Program-made: the position numbers and the translations under genes
Notes under the pieces: generated by a model
The model's database searches: none
Told to the model about the DNA's origin: nothing
The model's input: only the letters and a program-made list of their open reading frames with translations
From: Streptomyces sp. SLBN-118
GTDB lineage: Bacteria; Actinomycetota; Actinomycetes; Streptomycetales; Streptomycetaceae
Assembly: GCF_006715635.1 (NCBI RefSeq)
Contig: NZ_VFNP01000001.1
Span: 1,860,001 to 1,924,000 of the forward strand
Length of the DNA stretch: 64,000 bases
Direction: 5' to 3'
In this document: positions 35,340 to 43,726 of the stretch, piece after piece
Layout of the letters: the number at the start of each line of letters is the position of its first letter
How positions within the stretch are numbered: position 1 is the stretch's first letter

Positions 35340-36068
35340 TTACACAGCCGGCGGAGATTTCTCCGAGGGCCGTGTCCCCGGTGGCTGCACCCGGCCCTGG
35401 GCCAGCAGCAGGAGCACCTGAAGATCGGTGACGATCACTCTGCGGTTGGCTGTACGAACGACGTCCTGCTCCCTGAGCAGGCGTAGTGCCTTGGCGACCG
35501 CCTCCCGGGTCGCTCCTATGGCTGCCGCCAGGTCGTGCTGCGGCAAGGGAAGTTCGAGCACGGTGCCTTCGTCGGCACGGCGGCCGGCCCGCTCGGCGAG
35601 TTCGACGAGGCGGGCGGCCAGCCGCTGCAGGACGGTCCCGGAGGCCAGGGAGCGGCGCTCGATGTCGGAGCTGCGCAGCCTGGTGCTGAGCTGACGCATG
35701 ATCAGTGATGTGGCGTGCGGCCGGGCGGCGAGGAAGCCCCGGAAGCGGACGCCGGACACGGCCACCGCCTCCACCCGGCCGAGTGCGGTGACGGTGGCGC
35801 TGCGGGGCCCCTGGTCGACGGCAGCCTGATCACCCACGACCTCGCCCGCGCCGCGCAGCGCGAGAATGAGCCGGGCGCTGCGCTCCGTCTCGACCGAAAC
35901 AACGGCCCAACCGGAGAGCAGGGCCAGCACATAGGTCGTGGTGTCCCGTTCGCGGATCATCACGTCGCCGGGTTGGTAGTTGCGGGACGCACCCTCGGCA
36001 AGCAGCGCCCGGCGGTCCTGGACGCTGAGTGCGTCGAGGAACGAGCGGTCCTGGCCGAACAGACTCAT
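35340..36068 (-). CDS. Crp/Fnr-family regulator with an intact cyclic-nucleotide pocket
   Basis: The 242-residue protein has an N-terminal cyclic-nucleotide-binding beta-roll (about 10-120), a dimer helix and a winged-helix DNA-binding domain (about 150-215: QHDLAAAIGATREAVAKALRLL). The phosphate-binding cassette keeps the CRP hallmarks, GE (75-76) and PRSA (88-91), so it can plausibly bind a cyclic nucleotide. There are no FNR-type cysteines. ATG 36068 is placed by GGGGGAGC. It lies 77 bases upstream of the cyclase operon on the same strand and could sense the cyclase product and control the operon. A TGTCACGTCACAC element at 36172-36184, about 100 bases upstream of its start, resembles a CRP-type half-palindrome. 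Confidence 0.85.
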   Translation of the reverse strand: MSLFGQDRSFLDALSVQDRRALLAEGASRNYQPGDVMIRERDTTTYVLALLSGWAVVSVETERSARLILALRGAGEVVGDQAAVDQGPRSATVTALGRVEAVAVSGVRFRGFLAARPHATSLIMRQLSTRLRSSDIERRSLASGTVLQRLAARLVELAERAGRRADEGTVLELPLPQHDLAAAIGATREAVAKALRLLREQDVVRTANRRVIVTDLQVLLLLAQGRVQPPGTRPSEKSPPAV

Positions 36069-36302
36069 CGCTCCCCCACAACGATCCATCTGGCCCTTTT
36101 CCGGGGGACCACGGCATCTCTCGGTGTGTGCTTCCTCCCACGTCAAGTGGCGTCGTCGGCCTCAGAGTTGATGTCACGTCACACGGCGGGGTGAAAAAAC
36201 GCTAGGTGTCACGGCACTTGAGCGTCAACGCGAAACCGGCGTGCGCCCCTCCCCCGCACCCATGCGCCCCTCTTGGCGTCGATCAGGCGTCCGATTAGGG
36301 GA

Positions 36303-36330
36303 TCCGGCGGATCGGGCCTGATCCGCCGGA
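36303..36330 (-). terminator. Strong hairpin downstream of the RNA-repair operon
   Basis: TCCGGCGGATC, a six-base loop and GATCCGCCGGA form a perfect 11-bp stem 50 bases beyond the stop of the polynucleotide kinase-phosphatase gene. There is no U-tract, which is usual for Streptomyces terminators. It also lies upstream of the Crp/Fnr gene, separating the two transcription units. Confidence 0.7.
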
Positions 36331-36338
36331 CACCCGCT

Positions 36339-36404
36339 GGAGCCGGGGGGCGACCGGCCTAGAGCCGGGGGTCGACCGGCCTAGAGCCGGGGGTCGACCG
36401 GCTC
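36339..36404. repeat. Three tandem 22-bp repeats over the pnkp stop codon
   Basis: Three head-to-tail copies of a 22-bp unit (36339-36360, 36361-36382, 36383-36404) share the core GCCGGGGGTCGACCGGC. The copy inside the gene encodes the last residues (PVDPRL) and stop; the two downstream copies repeat that same stretch, stop included. This is a slippage-type duplication of the gene end with little effect on the protein. Copies differ at one or two bases. Confidence 0.9.
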
Positions 36405-38966
36405 CGACTCCAGTGCCAGCACCGCGAACACCGCTTCGTGAACCCGCCACAGCGGCTCCCCGTCCGCAAGCCGGTCGAGGGCTTCGAGCCCCAGCGCGTA
36501 CTCCCGCAGGGCCAGCGAGCGCTTGTGGTTCAGGAACCGGTTGCGCAGCCGCTCCAGGTTCTCCGGGCGGGTGTACTCGGGGCCGTAGATGATCCGCAGG
36601 TACTCACGGCCGCGGACCTTGATGCCCGGCTGCACGAGCCGGCCCTTGCCGTTCCGCGCGAGGGCCTGGAGCGGCTTGACGACCATGCCTTCGCCGCCCC
36701 TGCCGGTCATCTCGAGCCACCAGTCGACACCGGCGCACACCGAGGCCTCGTCGGCTGTCTCGACGAGGAGCCGACGGGTGACCTGGAGCAGACCCGTCGG
36801 GTCGTGCTCCACCAGCCGGTCCAGCCAGGCCAGTTGCTCGTCGTGCGGTACGGAGGCGAGCGAACGCCCCTGCACGGCGAGAATCTGGAACGGCGCGAGA
36901 CGTACCCCGTCCAGTCCCTCGGTCGTCCAGCAGTAGCGCCGGTAGGCCTCGGTGAAGGCCGCGGCGTCGGCGGCCCGGTCGCGCTGCTCGGCGAGCAGCG
37001 CGTCGACCGCCAGGCCGCGCGCGACGGCCGCTTCGAGGGCAGCCGTGGCGCCCGGGAAGACGGCGCGGGAGGCGGCTCCCACCGCCGCGTACTGCGAGCG
37101 CAGCAGCCCGGACGCCTTGAGCGACCAGGGCATCAGCTCAGCGTCCAACAGCAGCCAGTCAGTGTCCAGTTCCTGCCAGAGCCCGGCCTCGGTGACGGCC
37201 ATGCGCAGCCGGCCGAGAATCTCCTCGGTGACCGAGGGGTCGTCGAAGAACGGCCGTCCGGTACGCGTGTGCAGCGCTCCCGTCGGGCCTCCCCCAGAGC
37301 CTGCGGCATGGGAGCTACCCCCGACCCCGAACCTCTCGCGAGCGGCCGCGGCGTCACGGCAGACCAGCGCCACCGCCCGCGAGCCCATGTGCTTCTCCTC
37401 GCACACGACCGTGCCGATGCCGTCCGCCCGGTACTGGGCGAATGCCTCGGCCGGGTGCTCCAGATAGCCCTCCTCCTTCGAGGTCGCCGTCGGTGACATC
37501 GTCGGCGGCAGGTAGGTGAGCAGCCGCGGGTCGACCGCAAAACGGCTCATGACTTCGAGCGCCGCCGCGGCGTTCTCCTCGCGCACGCCGATGCGGGCCA
37601 TGTGCCGGGTCTCCACCACCCGGCGCCCCTGCACATCGGCGAGGTCGAGCGGCCTGCCGTCGCGGCCGCCCGGCGCCTCGGTACCGAGCGGCTTGACCGG
37701 CTCGTACCAGACCTTCTCGGCCGGTACGTCGACGAGTTCGCGCTCGGGCCAGCGCAGCGCCGTCATCCGGCCGCCGAAGACCGCTCCGGTGTCCAGGCAG
37801 ATGGTGTTGTTGATCCATGAGGTGCTGGGCACCGGCGTGTGGCCATAGACCACGGCGGCCCGGCCCCGGTAGTCCTCCGCCCACGGGTAGCGCACGGGCA
37901 GGCCGAACTCGTCCGTCTCGCCGGTGGTGTCGCCGTACAGCGCGTGCGAGCGGACCCGGCCCGAGGTGCGCCCGTGGTACTTCTCGGGCAGTCCTGCGTG
38001 ACAGACGACGAGCCTGCCCTCGTCGAGGACGTAGTGGCTGACGAGTCCGTCGATGAACTCCCGCACCTGCTCGCGGAAGGCGCCGTCCTCCTTCTCCAAC
38101 TGCTCGATGGTCTCGGCCAGTCCATGGGTGTGCTGGACGTTTCTCCCTTTGAGCCAGCGTCCGAGCTTGTTCTCGTGGTTGCCCGGCACGCACAGGGCGT
38201 GGCCGGAGGCGACCATGGCCATGACGCGGCGCAGAACGCCGGGGCTGTCGGGTCCCCGGTCGACCAGGTCACCCACGAACACCGCCGTACGGCTTTCGGG
38301 GTGTGCTCCGTCCACATAGCCGAGCTTGGCGAGCAGCGTCTCCAGCTCGGAGCTGCAGCCGTGGATGTCGCCGATGATGTCGAAGGGGCCGGTGAGGTGG
38401 GTGAGGTCGTTGTAGCGGCGTTCCAGGACGACCTCGGCGGCCTCGACCTCCTCAACCCTGCGCAGGACGTGCACCTTGCGGAAGCCCTCGCGTTCGAGGC
38501 CGCGCAGTGAACGGCGCAGTTCGCGGCGGTGGCGCTGGATGACATGGCGCGGCATCCCGGCCCGGTCGGGGCGGGAGGCATTGCGCTCGGCGCAGACCTC
38601 CTCCGGCAGATCGAGGACGATCGCGATCGGCAGCACGTCGTACTCGCGCGCCAGCCGCACCAGCTGCTTGCGGCTCTCCGGCTGGACGTTGGTGGCGTCG
38701 ACGACGGTCAGCCGCCCGGCCGCGAGCCGCTTGCCCGCGATGTAGTGCAGTACGTCGAAGGCGTCGCCGCTCGCGCTCTGGTCGTTCTCGTCGTCGGCGA
38801 CGAGGCCGCGGCAGAAGTCCGAGGAGATGACCTCGGTGGGCTTGAAGTGCTTGCGGGCGAAGGTGGACTTGCCCGACCCGGTGGCGCCGACAAGGACGAC
38901 GAGGGACAGGTCGGTCACCGGGAGCCGACGCTTCACGGGCGCGGTGGTCGTGGTGGACATGGTCAT
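36381..38966 (-). CDS. pnkp: Polynucleotide kinase-phosphatase-ligase of bacterial RNA repair
   Basis: The 861-residue, three-domain enzyme has a 5'-kinase with P-loop GATGSGKST (27-35), a metallophosphoesterase 2',3'-phosphatase (GDIHG 199-203, GDLVDRGPD 232-240, GNHE 262-265, VCHAGLP, YGHTPVP), and a C-terminal ligase-type adenylyltransferase domain (about 480-861) with the nucleotide lysine in EEKHMGSR (K525) and VVKPLQ. It heals RNA broken by ribotoxins: it phosphorylates 5'-OH, removes 2',3'-cyclic phosphate and, with Hen1, seals. Its ATG overlaps the Hen1 stop by four bases, the standard Pnkp/Hen1 pairing. The 3' end carries a triple 22-bp repeat. Confidence 0.96.
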   Translation of the reverse strand: MTMSTTTTAPVKRRLPVTDLSLVVLVGATGSGKSTFARKHFKPTEVISSDFCRGLVADDENDQSASGDAFDVLHYIAGKRLAAGRLTVVDATNVQPESRKQLVRLAREYDVLPIAIVLDLPEEVCAERNASRPDRAGMPRHVIQRHRRELRRSLRGLEREGFRKVHVLRRVEEVEAAEVVLERRYNDLTHLTGPFDIIGDIHGCSSELETLLAKLGYVDGAHPESRTAVFVGDLVDRGPDSPGVLRRVMAMVASGHALCVPGNHENKLGRWLKGRNVQHTHGLAETIEQLEKEDGAFREQVREFIDGLVSHYVLDEGRLVVCHAGLPEKYHGRTSGRVRSHALYGDTTGETDEFGLPVRYPWAEDYRGRAAVVYGHTPVPSTSWINNTICLDTGAVFGGRMTALRWPERELVDVPAEKVWYEPVKPLGTEAPGGRDGRPLDLADVQGRRVVETRHMARIGVREENAAAALEVMSRFAVDPRLLTYLPPTMSPTATSKEEGYLEHPAEAFAQYRADGIGTVVCEEKHMGSRAVALVCRDAAAARERFGVGGSSHAAGSGGGPTGALHTRTGRPFFDDPSVTEEILGRLRMAVTEAGLWQELDTDWLLLDAELMPWSLKASGLLRSQYAAVGAASRAVFPGATAALEAAVARGLAVDALLAEQRDRAADAAAFTEAYRRYCWTTEGLDGVRLAPFQILAVQGRSLASVPHDEQLAWLDRLVEHDPTGLLQVTRRLLVETADEASVCAGVDWWLEMTGRGGEGMVVKPLQALARNGKGRLVQPGIKVRGREYLRIIYGPEYTRPENLERLRNRFLNHKRSLALREYALGLEALDRLADGEPLWRVHEAVFAVLALESEPVDPRL

Positions 38967-40438
38967 GCGGCCTTCGCCTCCTTCTCGATCTCGGTGGTGT
39001 CTTTTCTGCTGAACACAGCCATCTGAGTGGGCGGCCCGACCTCGGGGTCGTCCGGCCCCACGGCTACGAACTCGACGCCGTAACCGTCGCGTTCGGCCAC
39101 CTCACCGGCCCACGCGCGAAACTCCGCACGCGTCCACTCGAAGCGGTGGTCGCCATGGCGCACATGCCCGGCGGGGAGCGTCTCCCAGCGGACGTTGTAC
39201 TCGACGTTCGGCGTGGTCACGATCACCGTCTGCGGGCGCGCGGATCCGAACACCGCGTACTCCAGCGCGGGCAGCCGCGGCAGATCCAGGTGCTCGATGA
39301 CCTCACTCAGTACGGCCGCGTCATAGCCCGCGAGCCGCTTGTCGGTGTAGGTGAGCGAGCCCTGGAGCAGCTTGACCCGTGCGGCCTGCCGCTCGCCCAT
39401 CCGGTCCAGCTTCAGCCGACGCCCGGCGATGGTGAGCGCCCGCACCGAGACGTCCACTCCGACGATCTCGGTGAAGCGAACGTCCTTGAGCAGCGCCTGC
39501 ACCAACTGGCCCTGTCCGCAGCCCAGGTCGAGCACCCGGCTCGCCCCGGCACCGCGCAGCGCCTCGAGGATCGCGTCCCGCCGCTGCTCGGCGAGCGGCA
39601 CGGGCTTGTCTTCCGTGTCGGTCGTCTCGTCCACGGCATTGTCGACGGACTCGACCTCCAGGTCGTCGGCCTCGGCGAGCCGTACCAGCTCAAGACGCTC
39701 CATCGCCTGACGCGTCAGCCCCCAGCGCCGGGAGAGGTAGCGGCTGGTGATCAGCTTCTGCTCGGGGTGCTCGGCCAGCCAGCCCTCGCCCGCCCGCAGC
39801 AGCTTGTCCACCTCGTCGGGCGCGACCCAGTAGTGCTTGGCGTCGTCGAGGACCGGCAGCAGGACATACAGCTGCCGCAGCGCGTCGGCGAGCCGCAACT
39901 CCCCCTCCAGCACCAGCCGTACGTAGCGCGAGTCGCCCCACTGCGGGAACTGCTCGTCCAGCGCGACCGGCTCCACCTCGACCGAGGTCCAGCCCAGCGG
40001 CCCGAAGAGCTTGCGGACCAGCTCGGCTCCACCGCGCGCGGGCAGCGCCGGCACCTCGACGCGCAGCGGCAGCGGTGCCTCGGCCCGTCCGGGCAGCGCG
40101 GCGCACACGCCCCGAAGGGCGCTCTTGAACACGCTGCTCAGCGCGACTGCCAGTAGCGAGGACGCGGCGTAGGGCCGGTCGTTCACATACTGCGCGAGCG
40201 CCGAATCGGGTGCTCCGCCGCGGCCCTTCCCCTTGCCGCGCCGAACCAGTGCCACCGGATCCACCTCCAGCAGCAGCGCGGCCGTACAGCGCTCGGCGGA
40301 TGCCTCGGGATAGAAGACATGCGCCGCGCCGTGCGAGGTGGAGAACGTCTGCGCCTTGTCGGGATGCTTGTGCAACAGAAAACCGAGGTCGGTCGCGGAA
40401 CGTTCTGGGGTGCCGGTCGTACTGATCGTCAGGAACAC
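38963..40438 (-). CDS. hen1: 3'-terminal RNA ribose 2'-O-methyltransferase
   Basis: The 491-residue protein has the bacterial Hen1 N-terminal domain (about 1-250; LTISTTGTPERSATDLGFLLHKHPDKAQTF, FYPEA, LLLEVDPVALVRRGKG) needed for ligase activation of Pnkp. The C-terminal SAM-dependent methyltransferase has VLDLGCGQGQLVQAL, then SEVIEHLD and RHGDHRFEW, which supply the Glu-Glu-His-His metal site typical of Hen1. It 2'-O-methylates the 3' end at the break before ligation, protecting the repaired RNA from recutting. The GTG start at 40438 (VFLTIST) is where family homology begins; the ribosome site is weak. It is co-transcribed with pnkp. Confidence 0.95.
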   Translation of the reverse strand: MFLTISTTGTPERSATDLGFLLHKHPDKAQTFSTSHGAAHVFYPEASAERCTAALLLEVDPVALVRRGKGKGRGGAPDSALAQYVNDRPYAASSLLAVALSSVFKSALRGVCAALPGRAEAPLPLRVEVPALPARGGAELVRKLFGPLGWTSVEVEPVALDEQFPQWGDSRYVRLVLEGELRLADALRQLYVLLPVLDDAKHYWVAPDEVDKLLRAGEGWLAEHPEQKLITSRYLSRRWGLTRQAMERLELVRLAEADDLEVESVDNAVDETTDTEDKPVPLAEQRRDAILEALRGAGASRVLDLGCGQGQLVQALLKDVRFTEIVGVDVSVRALTIAGRRLKLDRMGERQAARVKLLQGSLTYTDKRLAGYDAAVLSEVIEHLDLPRLPALEYAVFGSARPQTVIVTTPNVEYNVRWETLPAGHVRHGDHRFEWTRAEFRAWAGEVAERDGYGVEFVAVGPDDPEVGPPTQMAVFSRKDTTEIEKEAKAA

Positions 40439-40539
40439 GCGTACGAGTATGGCCGGATTCACCCGTCCCCGACCAGGGAATTCCCGCCGCGTGCGGGCCC
40501 CGGGACGCCCTGTCCGACACGTCCCGCGCCCCACCTTCC

Positions 40540-41451
40540 CTACCGGCCGGCCTGCCTGACGGCACTCACAAGCTCCGCGATCTGCCGTGGCCCCACCCGG
40601 CAGCAACCACCCACCAGCCGGGCCCCGGACGCCAGCCAGTCCCCGACCCTGCCCGGGTCGTACGTCGCCCCGCCCCGCCACCCCCGTTCCCCGGCATCCC
40701 ACCGCTCCCCGCTGTTGGGATAGACGACGACCGGCTTGGAGCTGACCGCGGCCGCCAGCTCCACCGCGCGCTCCGCGTCGCTCGGCTCGCAGCAGTTCAC
40801 CCCGACCGCGATCACCTGGTCGCGGCCTGCGGCCAGGGCGAAGGCCGCCGCCAGTTCCTGCCCGGCCCGGGTGCGCTCGCCGGTGATCGTGTACGAGAGC
40901 CAGACCGGCAGCCGATAGGCGTCCACCGCCCTCAGCAGGGCCTCCGCCTCGTCCATGTCCGGCACCGTCTCCAGCGCGAGCACATCGGGTCCGGCCGCGA
41001 CGAGGGCCTCGATCCTCGGCCGGTGGAAACGCTCCAGCTCCCGCACGGACAGCCCGTACCGCCCCCGGTACTCGCTGCCGTCCGCCAGCATCGCCCCATA
41101 CGGACCGACCGATGCCGCCACCCACACCTCACCCGCAGCCAACTCGCTGGCAGCGCGGGCCAGTTCAACACTGCGGGCGAGCAGCCCCGCCGCCTCCTCC
41201 TCTGCGACTCCACGCCGCGCGAAGCCCTCGAAGGTGGCCTGGTAGCTGGAGGTGATGAGCACCTGCGCGCCCGCCCGCACATAGGCCGTGTGCGCCGCCT
41301 CGATCTCGCGGGGATCGTCGGCGAGCAGCCGTGCCGACCAGAGCTCGTCGGACAGATCGCAGCCCTGTGCCTCGAGCTGGTTGGAGAGGCCACCGTCGAG
41401 GACGACGACACCCTCGGCCAGGGCGGCGGCAAGGGGGCGGGCGGGGCGCAC
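40540..41451 (-). CDS. mmuM: Homocysteine S-methyltransferase
   Basis: The 303-residue TIM-barrel enzyme has the homocysteine methyltransferase zinc site: GVNCCEPSD (first Cys) and LVGGCCRVGP (Cys pair near the C-terminus), plus VVLDGGLSNQLEAQG at the start. It moves a methyl group from S-methylmethionine or SAM to homocysteine, giving methionine. The GTG start at 41451 (VRPARPLAAAL) follows a GAG-type ribosome site. It overlaps no gene but sits six bases behind the LLM oxidoreductase on the same strand, so the two are probably co-transcribed. Confidence 0.92.
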   Translation of the reverse strand: MRPARPLAAALAEGVVVLDGGLSNQLEAQGCDLSDELWSARLLADDPREIEAAHTAYVRAGAQVLITSSYQATFEGFARRGVAEEEAAGLLARSVELARAASELAAGEVWVAASVGPYGAMLADGSEYRGRYGLSVRELERFHRPRIEALVAAGPDVLALETVPDMDEAEALLRAVDAYRLPVWLSYTITGERTRAGQELAAAFALAAGRDQVIAVGVNCCEPSDAERAVELAAAVSSKPVVVYPNSGERWDAGERGWRGGATYDPGRVGDWLASGARLVGGCCRVGPRQIAELVSAVRQAGR

Positions 41452-41456
41452 AGGGA

Positions 41457-42380
41457 TCAGCTCAGCTGGGACTGAACCTGGGCCGAGATCAGCTCCAGGT
41501 GCTCCAGGTCGTCCAGGTCCAGGAGCTGGAGGTAGATCCGGGACGCACCGATCGCGCCGTACCGCCCGATTTTGTCGACCACTTCGTCGGGCGAGCCGGC
41601 CAGGCCGTTCGCCTTCAGTTCCTCCACCTCCCGTCCGATGGCGGCGGCGCGGCGCGCCACCTCTGCGTCGTCCTTGCCCACGCAGACGACCAGGGCGTTG
41701 GAATACACCAGGTCGTCCGCGCCACGCCCGGCCGCCTCGGCGGCGGCCCGGACCCGGCCGAACTGCTGCTCGCTGGCCTCGATCGAGGCGAACGGAATGT
41801 TGAACTCGTCGGCGTACTGCGCGGCCAGTCTCGGGGTGCGGATCGCCCCGTGCCCACCGATCAGCACCGGCACCTTCCGCTGGAACGGCTTGGGCAGCGC
41901 CGGCGAGTCGGCGAGCTGGTAGTACCTGCCCTCGTGCGAGAACTTCTCGCCGATCTCCGTGCCCCACAGCCCAGTGACAATCGCCAGCTGCTCCTCCAGG
42001 CGCGCGGACTTCTCCTTGGGGAACGGAATGCCGTACGCCTTGTGCTCGTCCTCGAACCAGCCCGCGCCGAGGCCCAGCTCAATCCGGCCGCCCGACATCT
42101 GGTCGACCTGGGCGACCTGGATGGCCAGCACGCCCGGCAGCCTGAACGTGCCCGCGGTCATCAGCGTGCCGAGGCGGATCCGCTTGGTCTCCCGAGCCAG
42201 CCCGGCCAGGGTGATCCAGGCGTCGGTCGGTCCGGGCAGCCCGTCGGCGGACCCCATGGCGAGGTAGTGGTCGGAGCGGAAGAAGGCGTCGAATCCGAGG
42301 TCCTCGGCGGCCTTGGCAACGGTCAGCAGGATGTCGTAGCTCGCCCCTTGCTGGGGCTCGGTGAAGATTCGAAGATCCAT
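41457..42380 (-). CDS. LLM-class F420-dependent oxidoreductase
   Basis: The 307-residue luciferase-like TIM barrel is of the F420-binding type (IFTEPQQGASYDILLTVAKAAEDLGFDAFFRSDHYL, RIRLGTLMTAGTFRLPGVLAIQVAQVDQMSGGRIELGLGAGWFEDEH, VPVLIGGHG). The DQMSGGR...GLGAGW segment is the family's hallmark cofactor region. The substrate is unknown; members reduce or oxidise many small molecules with coenzyme F420. ATG 42380 (MDLRIFTEP) lies behind GGATGG. It is followed closely by mmuM. Confidence 0.92.
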   Translation of the reverse strand: MDLRIFTEPQQGASYDILLTVAKAAEDLGFDAFFRSDHYLAMGSADGLPGPTDAWITLAGLARETKRIRLGTLMTAGTFRLPGVLAIQVAQVDQMSGGRIELGLGAGWFEDEHKAYGIPFPKEKSARLEEQLAIVTGLWGTEIGEKFSHEGRYYQLADSPALPKPFQRKVPVLIGGHGAIRTPRLAAQYADEFNIPFASIEASEQQFGRVRAAAEAAGRGADDLVYSNALVVCVGKDDAEVARRAAAIGREVEELKANGLAGSPDEVVDKIGRYGAIGASRIYLQLLDLDDLEHLELISAQVQSQLS

Positions 42381-42503
42381 GGATCCATCCTGCACCTTCG
42401 ATGGCCGTCAGCCCCACGGTCCCGGCCAGGCACGCACCGGCCCGGTCGGGTCGGAGCCGTCAGCCCGGCGACGCCGCCGGCCCGAGCCGGTCAGTGTCCG
42501 GCG

Positions 42504-43208
42504 TCATGACGACCCCGCCGTCGAGTCCACCGCATCCACGGGTGCGTCCGCGCCGTCCGCCGATCCGGACGAACCCGCAATTCCGTCGGAGCCCGGCGGG
42601 CCGGAGCGCCGCCCGGAGGACCCCGGCGCTCGGGACACGGCAGGCGGGCCGGACGCCTCCCGCGCCCCGGACGCTCTGGGCGCTTTCGACACGGCGGGAG
42701 CGTCCCGCGCGTCCGGCGCAGCCGCCGGACCCGCTCTGCCCAGGACCGCTTCGGGAGGTCTGTCGCCCTCCCGCACCGTGAGCCGCCGCAGCATCCCCCG
42801 TACCCGGTCGCTCGACTCGTCGGCAGCGTCTATCGCCTCGATGCACTGCCAGTACAGCCCCTCCTCGTCGGTGGAACAGGCGACTGCGACCAGGGCGATG
42901 CCCACATCCGCCAACAGGGTGCCCAGGGCGATCAACGTCCCCCGTGCATCCCCCACTTCGGAAAGCTGCGCGGCTCTGACCCCGCCGCTGCGCACCATCG
43001 GATGGTCGAGCACCCCGCACGCCCGTCCACCGATCTCTGTGAGTCCCCGTGCCTCACCTCTCAACTCCGGCGGCCCGTACGCCGCCAGTCTGCTTCCGAT
43101 CGCCTGGGCGAGAGCCTGTGCCTGCCACGCCTCCGCCACGATGTCGGGCACTTCACGGCTCCGCGCCAAGGCGTGCCGACTGAGCCCGATGAGCCGCTCC
43201 GCGTCCAT
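42504..43208 (-). CDS. Conserved actinobacterial protein (DUF6099-like)
   Basis: In this 234-residue protein the N-terminal 150 residues are helical and conserved-looking (MDAERLIGLSRHALARSREVPDIVAEAWQAQALAQAIGSRLA, DHPMVRSGGVRAAQLSEVGDARGTLIALGTLLADVGIALVAVACSTDEEGLYWQCIEAIDAADES). The remaining 80 are Pro/Ala/Gly/Ser-rich and disordered. From memory it resembles the Streptomyces-restricted DUF6099 proteins, of unknown role; it has no signal peptide or catalytic motif. ATG 43208 follows GGGGGCGG. It stands alone between the LLM gene and a MazG-like gene. Confidence 0.7.
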   Translation of the reverse strand: MDAERLIGLSRHALARSREVPDIVAEAWQAQALAQAIGSRLAAYGPPELRGEARGLTEIGGRACGVLDHPMVRSGGVRAAQLSEVGDARGTLIALGTLLADVGIALVAVACSTDEEGLYWQCIEAIDAADESSDRVRGMLRRLTVREGDRPPEAVLGRAGPAAAPDARDAPAVSKAPRASGAREASGPPAVSRAPGSSGRRSGPPGSDGIAGSSGSADGADAPVDAVDSTAGSS

Positions 43209-43390
43209 GTGTACGCCGCCCCCGTTCGTACGACTTACTGCCCACTCAGTTCATTACCCAGAGTGAAGGCGATTGAGCCCGAACGCCAGGGGAATTCGGA
43301 AATCTGTGGACACCAAGGCCGATGTGGATAACTCGCTAACTCCATAGAGTGACGAAGCCCTGATCGGCGAAGCATCGGACCCGCGCAGAA

Positions 43391-43726
43391 TCACTCCGCC
43401 GGGAAGCGAATCTCGTTCCGGTCGATCTTGTCGGAGAGCGCTGCCAGCACGTCGATGCCGAGGACCTCGCAGAACTGCAGCAGATACGCGAGCACATCGG
43501 CGACCTCGTCCCGCACCCGGTGCGCCGAGCCGTCCGAGTCCATCACCCGGGCCGACTGCTCGGGCGTCAGCCACTGGAAGATCTCGACCAGTTCGGACGC
43601 CTCGACGCTCAGCGCCACCGCGAGATTCTTCGGGGTGTGGTACGGCTCCCAGCCCCGCGCCGCCGCGAACTCCGCGAGCCGGCGCTGCAACCCCGCCACA
43701 TCCAGTCCGTCGTCTTCTCTCGTCAC
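43391..43726 (-). CDS. MazG-like nucleotide pyrophosphohydrolase
   Basis: The 111-residue all-alpha NTP pyrophosphohydrolase has the MazG metal motif: EASELVEIFQWL (ExxE) and DEVADVLAYLL (ExxD), with HTPKNLAVALSVE before it. It would hydrolyse (d)NTPs, often non-canonical ones, to NMP and pyrophosphate, a house-cleaning role. The GTG start at 43726 overlaps the stop of the upstream RecF-like ATPase gene by four bases (GTGA), so the two are translationally coupled and probably work together. Confidence 0.9.
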   Translation of the reverse strand: MTREDDGLDVAGLQRRLAEFAAARGWEPYHTPKNLAVALSVEASELVEIFQWLTPEQSARVMDSDGSAHRVRDEVADVLAYLLQFCEVLGIDVLAALSDKIDRNEIRFPAE

